Below are positions 1-7,175 of a DNA stretch of 10,460 nucleotides, piece by piece. Origin of the DNA: an uncultured Campylobacter sp. (GTDB taxonomy: Bacteria; Campylobacterota; Campylobacteria; Campylobacterales; Campylobacteraceae); the NCBI RefSeq assembly GCF_937949835.1, contig NZ_CALEDC010000203.1, positions 1 to 10,460 of the forward strand. Reading direction: 5' to 3'. Made by a program: the position numbers and the translations under genes. Position 1 is the stretch's first letter. Each line of letters begins with the position of its first letter. The notes beneath the pieces are model-generated. The model was given only the letters and a program-made list of their open reading frames with translations. It ran no database searches and was not told the DNA's origin.

Positions 1-76
1 TTTAGAATTTCCAAACCCCAAAATTTATGAAATTTTAGAATTTACAATCCCAAAATTCTTTAAATTTTAGAATTTA
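1..76. repeat. AT-rich short direct repeats
   Basis: The 15-mer AAATTTTAGAATTTA occurs at 30-44 and again at 62-76, 32 bp apart, and a shortened form (TTTAGAATTT) is at 1-10. Each copy lies near a CCCAAAATT word (around 17-25 and 50-57). The unit therefore looks like an imperfect tandem repeat of roughly 32 bp, cut by the window edge. Its function is unknown. Confidence 0.55.
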
Positions 77-206
77 GGCCGCGAGGCAGCACAAAATTTG
101 CGCGACGGCGCGGGGCTAATTTGCGCTTCGCAAGCTCACTAAATCAACTCGCTCGCATGCGGCGACCGTGCGGACGACGCCGAGATTTAGCTTTTTTGTT
201 TGCCGC

Positions 207-231
207 TTTTAAAGCGTAAAGCGCTTTAAAA
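207..231. repeat. Hairpin repeat, copy 1
   Basis: A perfect 10-bp inverted repeat, TTTTAAAGCG at 207-216 and CGCTTTAAAA at 222-231, flanks the 5-nt loop TAAAG. It matches the 25-bp element at 271-295 except at two positions. No T-run follows on either strand, so a terminator role is not obvious. It reads as a small interspersed palindromic repeat. Confidence 0.6.
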
Positions 232-270
232 TGGCTTTTGCGCATCGCAGAGCGGTTTTTACATTACCAT

Positions 271-295
271 TTTTAAAGCGCAAAGCGCCTTAAAA
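271..295. repeat. Hairpin repeat, copy 2
   Basis: This is the second copy of the 25-bp hairpin seen at 207-231, 64 bp further on. The left arm TTTTAAAGCG (271-280) is identical and the loop is CAAAG. The right arm CGCCTTAAAA (286-295) carries one change that mismatches one stem pair. It differs from copy 1 at two of 25 positions. Confidence 0.6.
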
Positions 296-469
296 GCGAG
301 CGAGTTTTTATTCATCGCGATTTCTAAACACTTTCGCACGCTATAAGCGTTAAATGCTTTGAGGCGCCATAAAAACGCTACAAAGCGCCGTATCGTAATT
401 ACACCGCGTTGTATCGCGGCTTCGCATCGCCGCGCTGCATTGCTCTTTCGCACCACCGCACTACCTATA

Positions 470-975
470 AAATCGCGGCCTGCCTTGCGCATTAGCCACT
501 ATATCAACAGCGTTACCGAATGAAATCGTGACTTTCGTCGCTGCGCGCACCCGCGTACAATATCGCCGAATAAAAATCGCGCCAAAATTTGCACGTTGCG
601 GCAGCGCATTCCACTGTACCTAGTCGCATTAAAATTTACGCACAGGTGCGCCGCAGTGTTACTTTCACTATGTTGCATCGCAACTCTGCATCGCTAATTG
701 CCGATAAAAATCGCACTGAAATTTACGCACAGACGGACCGTAGCGTTGCCGCTGTACCGCGCTATATCGCGCTGCCGCATCAGCCGCGCCGACGAATGAA
801 ATCGCTATCCGCCTTGCGCCTCTGTCGCTGCGTCACGTCACGCATCGCTCCGGCACCGTATTACTAAATAAAATACGCCGCCGTATCACAATGCTTCAGA
901 TAAAAATCGCACTGAAATTTTCGCGCGGATTGGCGTTCGGATTTACGCTTTGTATCGTAAAAATCACAAAATTTA
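470..975. repeat. Degenerate interspersed repeat cluster
   Basis: A 22-bp perfect direct repeat lies at 703-724 and 899-920 (it begins GATAAAAATCGC and ends GAAATTT). The 14-mer AAATTTACGCACAG occurs at 632-645 and 719-732, 87 bp apart. CGAATGAAATCG occurs at 517-528 and 793-804, GTCGCTGCG at 538-546 and 824-832, and GCCTTGCGC at 482-490 and 811-819. Looser forms of the TAAAAATCGC...AAATTT motif appear near 571-590 and 957-973. Spacings are irregular, so this is not a clean tandem array or a CRISPR. It looks like diverged duplications of a short unit. Confidence 0.5.
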
Positions 976-976
976 G

Positions 977-1002
977 CGTAAAATTTTACGATAAATTTTA
1001 CG
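977..1002 (-). terminator. Hairpin just downstream of cysS
   Basis: Two bases beyond the cysS stop codon, the inverted repeat CGTAAAATTT (977-986) and AAATTTTACG (993-1002) can form a 10-bp stem with a 6-nt loop. The stem is AT-rich and the leftward strand has no clean U-run after it, so it is an imperfect rho-independent terminator. Its place directly after the last gene of the murJ-cysS operon is the main argument. A related palindrome recurs at 9355-9388, so it may instead belong to a dispersed repeat family. Confidence 0.4.
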
Positions 1003-1004
1003 TT

Positions 1005-2435
1005 TTATTCCGCTGCGACCTCCCAAACGGTGCCGCCAGGCGTATCCATCACTTCGATCTTCATATCCGTAAGGCGCGCTCTGATGGCATCCGCGCGCGC
1101 AAAGTCCTTTTCCGCTTTCGCCTGCGCGCGCTGTTTTATCAGCTCCTCGATCTGCGCTCTTTGCTGCTCGCTCACGCCGAAGCGAAAGTATTCGGTCTCA
1201 TCCTCATATAAAATTCCGAGCGTCTGCTTTGCAAACTCCAAATTTGCAGCGATACGGGCTTTTAGCGCCTTGTCTTTTGGTGCGCGATCGAGCGCTTCGT
1301 TCGCGCTTGCTACGAAGCTATCAAGCACCGCAAGCGCGCCTGAGGTGTTGAGATCATCGCTTAAAAATTCCATCATCTCCGATCTAAATTTAACCTCCGC
1401 AGCAGGCAGCTCGGACGCGAAATTTTGCCCTGCAGCGGGAACTAAAACGTCACGGACGCGCTTTTTAAGGCGGTAAATTTTATCTAGCCTCTTTTTGCTC
1501 GCAAGCAGATCGGCTATCGAGTAATTAAAATTTGCCCTGTAATGCGAGCTTAAAAGATAAAATCTCAGTGCCTCGCCTGGTGCGATTTTTAGGGCGTCTC
1601 CTACAAAAAAGGAGTTGCCGAGGCTCTTGCTCATCTTTTCGTTATTCACCTGCACGAAGCCGTTGTGAAGCCAGTATTTGCTTAGCGCTCTATGGCGGGC
1701 GCAGCGGCACTGCGCGGCTTCGTTTTCGTGATGCGGGAAGAGCAGATCGGCGCCGCCTGCGTGAATGTCGATGCAAAATTGCGGATCGCCGCTATCAAGG
1801 TGCGCCAAAATCATCGCGACGCACTCGCTGTGCCAGCCCGGGCGCCCTTTGCCAAACGGGCTATCAAACCAATTCTCGTCAAATTTCCACAGCACGAAGT
1901 CCTTCTCGTCGTGCTTGGCATCGTTTGAGGCGACGCGGGCGATGTTTTTGCCGGCACCCTCTTTTTTACCGCTAAGGCTTAGATAATCCCCGTCCTTGCG
2001 CGTGTCGAAGTAGATACCGTCACCGGCGATCTCGTAGGCAAAGCCTTTTTGAAGAAGCGAGGATATGAGCTCGCAGATCGCGGCGATATTTTCGGTCGCC
2101 TTGGGCGAAATGCTCGCGTCCGCGACGTTTAGCGCGCTCATATCCTGCAAATATCTGCGGGTATAAAATTCCGTGATCTCCTCGAGGCTTTTGCCGCTCT
2201 GCGCCATCTTTTTTAAAATTTTATCGTCGATGTCGGTGAAATTTCGCGCAAATTTAACCTCATAGCCCTCCGCTTGCAGTACGCGGCGCAGCAGATCAAA
2301 GCTTACGGCGCTTTTTGCATGCCCAAGATGCGCGTCGTCATAGACGGTCGGACCGCAGGCGTAAATGCGCGCCAGCCCCTCGCTAATGGGCTTAAACGGG
2401 AGCTTCTTTTTGCTTAAACTATCATAAATTACCAT
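1005..2435 (-). CDS. cysS: Cysteinyl-tRNA synthetase
   Basis: This class I aminoacyl-tRNA synthetase charges tRNA-Cys with cysteine in the cytoplasm. The 476-residue product has the usual family length. Visible marks are the N-terminal [15 protein letters not shown] segment with the HIGH-type signature HLGH at 36-39, the WHSECVAM segment around 201-208, PHHENE at 234-239 and the KMSKS loop at 267-271. Cys27, Cys205, His235 and Glu239 fit the zinc ligands known from the E. coli enzyme. The C-terminal 150 residues are the expected helical DALR-type anticodon region and end in the [14 protein letters not shown] tail. The ATG start lies inside the 3' end of murJ (14-bp overlap), with an AGG about 7 bases upstream, so translation is probably coupled to murJ. 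A hairpin follows the stop. No key residue is missing. Confidence 0.97.
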   Translation of the reverse strand: MVIYDSLSKKKLPFKPISEGLARIYACGPTVYDDAHLGHAKSAVSFDLLRRVLQAEGYEVKFARNFTDIDDKILKKMAQSGKSLEEITEFYTRRYLQDMSALNVADASISPKATENIAAICELISSLLQKGFAYEIAGDGIYFDTRKDGDYLSLSGKKEGAGKNIARVASNDAKHDEKDFVLWKFDENWFDSPFGKGRPGWHSECVAMILAHLDSGDPQFCIDIHAGGADLLFPHHENEAAQCRCARHRALSKYWLHNGFVQVNNEKMSKSLGNSFFVGDALKIAPGEALRFYLLSSHYRANFNYSIADLLASKKRLDKIYRLKKRVRDVLVPAAGQNFASELPAAEVKFRSEMMEFLSDDLNTSGALAVLDSFVASANEALDRAPKDKALKARIAANLEFAKQTLGILYEDETEYFRFGVSEQQRAQIEELIKQRAQAKAEKDFARADAIRARLTDMKIEVMDTPGGTVWEVAAE

Positions 2436-3819
2436 AATACAAGCCTTTTAAAATGTATAAAATCGCCGCTTCGCCCGCACAAAGCGCCGCGATCGCAATA
2501 ATTTTTTTTGCGCGGATTATAGCTAAAAAGTTATTAAATCCAAAAAAATAGAGGTTGAAGCCGAGCAGAAACGCCCCCGTTATCGTGCTTGCAAACGCAA
2601 GTCCCACCGCACCGAAGGGTTTAAAAAACAGCGCGCACAAAGCGACGTTTATAAAGACGCACCAGATCGAAATTTTCGCGCTTAGCTTCTGCTTCATATT
2701 TGCATACAACCAGTGCGAAAAAATCCTAGACAGCCCAAACGGCACGAGCCCTACCATATACGCGCCGAGAACCGCGGCGCATTCGATGGAATTTTGACGG
2801 GTAAATTCTCCGCGCTCAAATAGCAGCTGCGTGATCTCGTTTCGCAGCATCACGCCGCCTATCGCAGAGAGCCCGAGCAGCGCCAAAAGGAAGTAAAATC
2901 CGCGCTCGACAAGCGCCAGAGCCTGCGCGTCGTCGTGAGCTTTTACGAATTTGCTCATTCGCGGAAAGATTGCCGTGCTAAGCGCGATCGCAAAAAGCGC
3001 CAGCGGCAGCTGAAATATGCGGTTGGCGTAGTAAAGATAGCTGATACTGCCGCTAGCAAGGAAGCTCGCAAAAAAGGTATCTATAAACGAGCTTAGCTGA
3101 AGCGCCGATGCGCCGAGCACGCCTGCGAAAAAATTTTTATAAAAGCCCTGCGTCTGCGGTTTATCGCCCCGTGCAAGCCGTGCAAAGCCGCCCGCTAAGA
3201 CGCGCAGCATGCCGGTAAACTTCAGCGCATAAACGTGCACCGCAAGCTGTAAAAGCCCGCCCGCTACGACGCCGAAGCTAAGATAGAGCACCGCCGAGGC
3301 GCCGTCTTTGCCGCGAGCCAGCAGAAGCGCCGCTATCATCGCTAAATTTAAAAGCGCGGTCGAAAACGCCGTCGTAGCGAAGTGGTCGCGGTACTGAAGC
3401 AGCGAAGCAAAGAGCGTAACGACGAAGATAAATGTAAGGTAGAAAAAATTTATCCGCACGTACGGCACCGCAAGACCGATCTGCTCGGCGCTAAATCCGT
3501 ATGCCAAAACTTTAGTAAAAACGGGCGCGGCAAGCAGCACGAGCGCCGTTAAAAGCGCGATGAAAACGCTAAATTTAATAAGCACCGCTGCGGCAAAAAT
3601 TCCTTTTTTGCGCGCGGCGGTAAAGCTAGGCAAAAACGCCTGCGTAAAGGCTCCCTCGCCGAATAGTCTGCGGAAAAGATTGGGTAGTTTAAACGCTACG
3701 AAAAACAGATCGCTGTAAATCCCCGCGCCCAAAACCGATGCGGTAAGCAGGTCGCGCACGAAACCCAAAACTCGCGAAACCAGCGTGCCTGCGCTATTTG
3801 TAAAAAAGCCTCTGAGCAT
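2422..3819 (-). CDS. murJ: Lipid II flippase MurJ (MviN family)
   Basis: MurJ moves lipid II across the inner membrane for peptidoglycan synthesis. The 465-residue product is hydrophobic over nearly its whole length, as expected for a MOP-superfamily protein with about 12-14 transmembrane helices, and is somewhat shorter than the E. coli protein (about 510). The N-terminus is diagnostic: [12 protein letters not shown] at 12-23, then a [27 protein letters not shown] run. Arg16, Arg22, Asp37, Arg50 and Glu55 correspond by eye to the essential cavity residues Arg18, Arg24, Asp39, Arg52 and Glu57 of E. coli MurJ. The ATG start has GGAG four bases upstream (3824-3827) and a TATAAT-like box at 3855-3860 on the minus strand. 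It is the first gene of a two-gene operon with cysS. Confidence 0.96.
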   Translation of the reverse strand: MLRGFFTNSAGTLVSRVLGFVRDLLTASVLGAGIYSDLFFVAFKLPNLFRRLFGEGAFTQAFLPSFTAARKKGIFAAAVLIKFSVFIALLTALVLLAAPVFTKVLAYGFSAEQIGLAVPYVRINFFYLTFIFVVTLFASLLQYRDHFATTAFSTALLNLAMIAALLLARGKDGASAVLYLSFGVVAGGLLQLAVHVYALKFTGMLRVLAGGFARLARGDKPQTQGFYKNFFAGVLGASALQLSSFIDTFFASFLASGSISYLYYANRIFQLPLALFAIALSTAIFPRMSKFVKAHDDAQALALVERGFYFLLALLGLSAIGGVMLRNEITQLLFERGEFTRQNSIECAAVLGAYMVGLVPFGLSRIFSHWLYANMKQKLSAKISIWCVFINVALCALFFKPFGAVGLAFASTITGAFLLGFNLYFFGFNNFLAIIRAKKIIAIAALCAGEAAILYILKGLYYGNL

Positions 3820-3854
3820 AAATCTCCATTAAATTTTATAAAATGCCAAGGTTG

Positions 3855-3860
3855 ATTATA
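3855..3860 (-). promoter_or_regulatory. Putative -10 box for murJ-cysS
   Basis: Read on the minus strand this is TATAAT, about 35 bases before the murJ ATG, which gives a 5' leader of roughly 25-30 nt. It sits one base from the oppositely directed TATAAT of the mlaE promoter. No clear -35 box is needed or seen, as is common for sigma-70 promoters in Campylobacter. The assignment rests on motif and position only. Confidence 0.5.
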
Positions 3861-3861
3861 T

Positions 3862-3867
3862 TATAAT
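3862..3867 (+). promoter_or_regulatory. Putative -10 box for the mlaE operon
   Basis: A perfect TATAAT lies 32 bases upstream of the mlaE TTG start, within an AT-rich stretch and followed by a T-rich leader and a GGAGAG ribosome site. It is adjacent to and divergent from the murJ -10 box, so the two promoters may compete for polymerase. Confidence 0.55.
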
Positions 3868-3899
3868 TTCCCCTATTTTTTGATTTTGGAGAGAAATTT

Positions 3900-5003
3900 T
3901 TGCGGAATTTAGCCTTTTCGCTCGAAAGCTCGGGCGGGAAAAACACCTTATCGCTACGCGGGCAGTGGAACTATAAAAGCTCGCGCTCCCAGCTACTTGC
4001 GCTAAAAAAAGCGGTAAAAAATTTAAACGAGCTGGAGCTAAGCTTAAGCGAAATTTCAAATTTAGACTATTTCATGGCGCTGATGATCAAAAACGCCCTT
4101 GCCGGCAAGCGGGTTAGCCTTGTGGAGGATAGCAGCAAAGCTGCCAAAATTCTAAGCTTTATGGATGATAAAACGATCGATTTTAGCTACGTACCCGAAT
4201 CTCGCAGGCTAAATTTTTTAGCGCAGATCGGACTTTATTGCCATCTTGGAATTTTAGGCTTGCTAAGCCTTGCAAGCTTTTTGGGCGAGTTTTTCTCCAA
4301 ACTCGCAGCTTTTATAATTCATCCGATGAAATTCCGCTTCAAAGAAACCGTAAATTTCATCAAAGATAGCGGCATAGACGCGCTTTTCATCGTCTCATTG
4401 ACGGCATTTTTGATCGGTATCGTGCTTGCTTACATAGGCTCGGATATGCTTTCTAAATTTGGTGCCAGCATCTACATCATCGATATAATGGGAGCTTTGA
4501 CGCTTCGTGAGGTAGCGCCTCTATTAGCTGCTATCGTTATCGCGGGTCGCTCGGCTTCGAGCTTTACGGCGCAGATCGGCGTGATGAAGATCACCGAAGA
4601 GATCGATGCGATGAGGACGATGGGCTTTGATCCGTTTTATTTTCTTGCGATGCCGCGCATTATCGCGATGGTACTAATCATGCCGCTAGTCATTTTTATC
4701 GCAGATTCGGTAAGTATTTTTGCTCAGATGATAGTGTGTGACGCGTATTTAGACATAGCCTTTAGCGATTATTTGGATAGATTTAAGGCTTCTGTAGAGC
4801 TTAGGCATTTTTTAGTGGGTATGATTAAAGCGCCATTTTTCGGAGCGTTTATCGCTATCATCGGTTGCATGCGGGGTTTTGAAGTAAAAGGAAATACTCA
4901 AAGCATCGGCGAATACACCACCATTAGCGTCGTAAACGCGATATTTTGGGTTATCGCGATCGACGCGGTATTTGCGGTTTTGTTTTCGGAAATCGGACTA
5001 TGA
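3900..5003 (+). CDS. mlaE: MlaE-family lipid ABC transporter permease with N-terminal STAS-like domain
   Basis: This is the inner-membrane permease of an MCE-type phospholipid transporter. It has 367 residues against about 260 for E. coli MlaE. Residues 110-367 are the permease, with hydrophobic spans near 112-138, 162-180, 203-217, 248-280, 308-324 and 345-365. They include the family signature REVAPLLAAIVIAGRSASSF (203-222) and the following MKITEEIDAMRTMGFDP (229-245). Residues 3-90 look like a STAS domain: a strand LSLRGQW, a helix with QLLALKKAV, ELELSLSEISNLDYF, a helix, then RVSLVED. The Asp-Ser/Thr motif usual in STAS proteins is here Asp56-Tyr57. The start is TTG, chosen because GGAGAG (3888-3893) lies six bases upstream and the frame begins there. 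The stop overlaps mlaF by ATGA. Known relatives are IamB of C. jejuni and the long MlaE of Helicobacter. The STAS call is by eye. Confidence 0.93.
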   Translation: MRNLAFSLESSGGKNTLSLRGQWNYKSSRSQLLALKKAVKNLNELELSLSEISNLDYFMALMIKNALAGKRVSLVEDSSKAAKILSFMDDKTIDFSYVPESRRLNFLAQIGLYCHLGILGLLSLASFLGEFFSKLAAFIIHPMKFRFKETVNFIKDSGIDALFIVSLTAFLIGIVLAYIGSDMLSKFGASIYIIDIMGALTLREVAPLLAAIVIAGRSASSFTAQIGVMKITEEIDAMRTMGFDPFYFLAMPRIIAMVLIMPLVIFIADSVSIFAQMIVCDAYLDIAFSDYLDRFKASVELRHFLVGMIKAPFFGAFIAIIGCMRGFEVKGNTQSIGEYTTISVVNAIFWVIAIDAVFAVLFSEIGL

Positions 5004-5770
5004 GCGAGCAAGTGCAATCCAGCGAAACCTCCAAAATCATAGTCGCGCGCGATGTTACTACCGCGTACGGATCGCGCGTTATGCACGATAGCGTGAGCTT
5101 TAGCGTCAAAAGGGGCGAAATTTACGGCTTTTTAGGCGGCAGCGGCAGCGGCAAAACGACGCTGATGAAAACGCTCATATTTTTAAAGCGCCCGCAAAGC
5201 GGCGAGATTAAAATTTTCGGGCGCGATATTTGGCGCGCAAGCGAAGCAGGGCAAAACGAGATCCGCCTAAAATGCGGCGTGATGTTTCAGTTCGGCGCGC
5301 TTTACAGCTCGATGAGCGTGCTCGAAAACGTAGGCGTGTTATTGCGCGAATACTCTAAATTTAGCGAGCGCGAGATAGATGAGCTATCGATGTTTTGGAT
5401 CCAAAAGGTGGGGCTTAAGAAGGAGGCCGCCGCGCTTAGGCCAAACGAGCTTAGCGGCGGTATGAAAAAGCGCGTGGCGCTGGCTCGCGCGCTAGCACTT
5501 AGCCCTGAAATTTTATTTTTGGACGAGCCAAACTCGGGGCTTGATCCGCTCAGCGCCAGAGCCCTTGATAGGCTTGTTTGCGAGCTTAGAGACAGCCTCG
5601 GCGTTACGGTCGTGATGGTGACGCACGATGTGGATAGTATCTTTGACATTTTGGATCGGTTTTTGATCGTGGATAATCAAAAAATCGCCTTTGAAGGAAG
5701 CATCGAGGAAATTTCAAGCCTAAAGAATAACCCGCTTGAAGAGCTATTTAAGATGCGGCAAAGAGATTAG
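5000..5770 (+). CDS. mlaF: MlaF-type ABC transporter ATP-binding protein
   Basis: This cytoplasmic ATPase powers the MlaE permease. Counting from the ATG at 5000 it has 256 residues, normal for the family. The nucleotide-binding parts are all present: Walker A GGSGSGKT at 46-53, Q-loop Gln97 in the GVMFQFGALYSSM context typical of MlaF, signature LSGGM at 151-155, Walker B ILFLDEP at 171-177, D-loop SGLDP at 179-183, and switch His209 in TVVMVTHD. The frame is open further upstream to about 4946, but that stretch lies in the mlaE coding region. The ATG at 5000 gives the classic ATGA stop-start overlap, which implies coupled translation with mlaE. A 473-bp noncoding stretch follows before mlaD, unusual inside this cluster. 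It is orthologous in type to IamA of C. jejuni. Confidence 0.95.
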   Translation: MSEQVQSSETSKIIVARDVTTAYGSRVMHDSVSFSVKRGEIYGFLGGSGSGKTTLMKTLIFLKRPQSGEIKIFGRDIWRASEAGQNEIRLKCGVMFQFGALYSSMSVLENVGVLLREYSKFSEREIDELSMFWIQKVGLKKEAAALRPNELSGGMKKRVALARALALSPEILFLDEPNSGLDPLSARALDRLVCELRDSLGVTVVMVTHDVDSIFDILDRFLIVDNQKIAFEGSIEEISSLKNNPLEELFKMRQRD

Positions 5771-6243
5771 GCTTTGAAATTTACCGAGCCGAAATACAGC
5801 TTGCGGCGGGTAAAATTTAGATAGGTAGGAGCTGAAATTTTAAAATAGCAGCGGAAGAATTTTAAATTTTAAACCTAGCGAGGAATTCCGGGCTCCGCAG
5901 GGCTTAAATTTTAAAATTTAGACCTTAGCGGCTCAATCGAAATTTTAAAATTTAGGCGGGTCGTATTTAGGCGCATTTATTGGATAGCGCATTTAAATTT
6001 TAAAATTTAAACGAGCAAGCAGCGCTAAATTAAACCGGGGCGGTAGAATTTTACGCTAAAATACGGCGCGGCGATATTTTGAAATTTCAAAATGCACGCT
6101 AAGCTTTAAAATTTAAACTCAGATGATTCTGCGAATTTTGCGGCTATTTGAGAAAAGGCTAAGTTTTGAAATTTAAGCCCAAATGGCTATTTTAAGGCAT
6201 ATCGCAGGGCTTAAATTTTACGCTCTGAAATTAGGAGAAAAGA
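5771..6243. repeat. AT-rich palindrome array between mlaF and mlaD
   Basis: No open frame of note occurs in this 473-bp spacer. It is dominated by variants of the self-complementary word AAATTTTAAAATTT: 5837-5846 (10-bp core), 5905-5920 (16 bp perfect), 5940-5953 (14 bp perfect), 5992-6011 (20 bp perfect), and a G/C-substituted form, ATTTTGAAATTTCAAAAT, at 6076-6093. By hand count the spacer holds about 18 RAATTY sites, 14 of them AAATTT. The words alternate with GC-rich 20-40-base segments. An 18-mer direct repeat, CGCAGGGCTTAAATTTTA, occurs at 5896-5913 and 6203-6220. The spacer splits two genes normally close together in this operon type, so it appears to be a lineage-specific expansion. 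Its role is unknown. Confidence 0.7.
6169..6218 (+). promoter_or_regulatory. Inverted repeat upstream of mlaD
   Basis: AAATTTAAGCCC (6169-6180) and GGGCTTAAATTT (6207-6218) form a perfect 12-bp stem around a 26-nt loop, ending 15 bases before the mlaD ribosome site. It could be a leader structure, an attenuator, a protein-binding site, or simply two facing copies of the spacer repeat. No U-run follows, so a simple terminator is unlikely. Confidence 0.35.
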
Positions 6244-7173
6244 TTGGAAAATAGAACTTCATACACGATAGTAGGCGCATTTGTTATGATCTGCGTCGCG
6301 GCTCTTACGGCGTTTATGTGGTGGATGCTTACTAAGACCGACCGCGGCGAGAGCTACCGCTCCTACTATATTCACACAAAAGAGCTTCCCGTAGGCATTA
6401 AGGAGAATTCCGAGGTTAAATTTATCGGCGTAAATGCGGGCATCATCAAAAGTATCGACTTTGCCGATATCGAAAATGCGATTATTGAGATTGAAATTTC
6501 GGTAAAAAGCAAACTGCCGATCTCGCAAGATAGCGTCGCTAAGGTAGAATCTCAAGGCATCAGCGGAATCGCGTTTATAAATATCACGAAAGGAAGTGGC
6601 AAACTTTTCCCGCCGAATGATAAAAAGCCGATAATTGCGCTGGATAAAACGCTTCTTGATAAAATCGGCTCTAAAGCTGAAGTCATCACCGATAGCGTGA
6701 GTGAGATGATCTTTAAGATTAATGGGCTGTTGTCTAAGCAAAATACCGATAAAGTGGATAGAATTCTATCTTCGATGGATAAATTTAGCGCCGAGTTAAG
6801 CGATGAGAAAAAATTCCAAAGCCTAGACGCACTGCTTGCTAACGTAAATACTCTCATAGCAAATTTAAACGAGCGCGAGAAGGAGCTAGACGCGCTACTA
6901 GATAATCTAAACGCCTTTGCCGTGAGTGCTGCCAATCTATCGAATTCACTGGATAAAACCGCAGGCATCATCACTAAGCGTATCGATCGCGGCGAGTACA
7001 ATCTAAAAGCGATCTTGGATCCTACGCTTGAGGAGGCAAAAAACACTCTTCGCGAGCTAAAAAAATCGCTTAGAGAATTCCAAGGCGCGATGTTTAGGCT
7101 AGAGGACAATCCTTACGATTTCTTTTTCAAAGACACTTCTAAAGGCGCGGATCGCGACGATAAAAAGGAATAA
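6244..7173 (+). CDS. mlaD: MCE-domain lipid-binding protein MlaD
   Basis: This is the membrane-anchored substrate-binding component of the MlaEF transporter. MCE proteins form hexameric rings in the periplasm that channel phospholipids. The 309-residue product has one N-terminal membrane anchor at about 8-29 (YTIVGAFVMICVAALTAFMW). An MCE domain follows at roughly 39-115, with YYIHTKELPVGIKENSEVKF, a GV-AG-IKSIDF segment and the closing GISGIAFINI strand. Residues 140-290 are rich in Leu, Asn, Lys and Glu with heptad character, consistent with the helical extension found in many MCE proteins, which makes this one longer than E. coli MlaD (183 aa). The start is TTG, supported by AGGAGA at 6233-6238 five bases upstream. 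The downstream lipoprotein gene starts two bases after the stop. No promoter is clear in the repeat-filled spacer before it. Confidence 0.93.
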   Translation: MENRTSYTIVGAFVMICVAALTAFMWWMLTKTDRGESYRSYYIHTKELPVGIKENSEVKFIGVNAGIIKSIDFADIENAIIEIEISVKSKLPISQDSVAKVESQGISGIAFINITKGSGKLFPPNDKKPIIALDKTLLDKIGSKAEVITDSVSEMIFKINGLLSKQNTDKVDRILSSMDKFSAELSDEKKFQSLDALLANVNTLIANLNEREKELDALLDNLNAFAVSAANLSNSLDKTAGIITKRIDRGEYNLKAILDPTLEEAKNTLRELKKSLREFQGAMFRLEDNPYDFFFKDTSKGADRDDKKE

Positions 7174-7175
7174 AG

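Larger units (their letters stand above)
1..1004. other. Gene-free, repeat-rich intergenic kilobase
   Basis: I find no convincing coding sequence in this stretch. The open frames in it (minus strand about 259-492; plus strand about 589-867 and 891-1211) lack recognisable domains. They are rich in Arg, Ala and Ser in the way of translated CGC-rich noncoding DNA, and they run through hairpins, repeats or the antisense of cysS. The left 80 bp are very AT-rich with short direct repeats. About 80-560 is CGC-rich with two matching hairpins. About 470-975 contains scattered degenerate copies of a TAAAAATCGC...AAATTT motif. It could be decayed coding DNA, expanded intergenic repeats, or the edge of a lost element. 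No tRNA or rRNA is visible. Confidence 0.6.

Noticed and set aside
259..492. Minus-strand open frame of 77 codons
   Set aside because: Its C-terminal part is the translated hairpin repeat, the composition is Arg/Ala-rich without a domain, and I see no ribosome site or neighbour context.
589..867. Plus-strand open frame of 92 codons with two similar internal segments
   Set aside because: TTG start without a ribosome site, repeat-derived content and no recognisable family. It is kept only as a weak possibility in the findings.
470..975. Possible CRISPR array
   Set aside because: Repeats are few, diverged, irregularly spaced and of different kinds, and there are no cas genes nearby.
891..1211. 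Plus-strand open frame running into cysS
   Set aside because: The second half is the antisense of the strongly supported cysS gene and the first half is repeat DNA.
4946..4999. Upstream extension of mlaF
   Set aside because: The extension reads through mlaE coding sequence in another frame. The ATG at 5000 gives a standard ATGA overlap and begins the conserved part.
5771..6243. Possible degraded gene or insertion sequence between mlaF and mlaD
   Set aside because: No frame of useful length, no terminal inverted repeats with target duplication, and no transposase-like peptide. The content is palindromic words and short GC-rich linkers.
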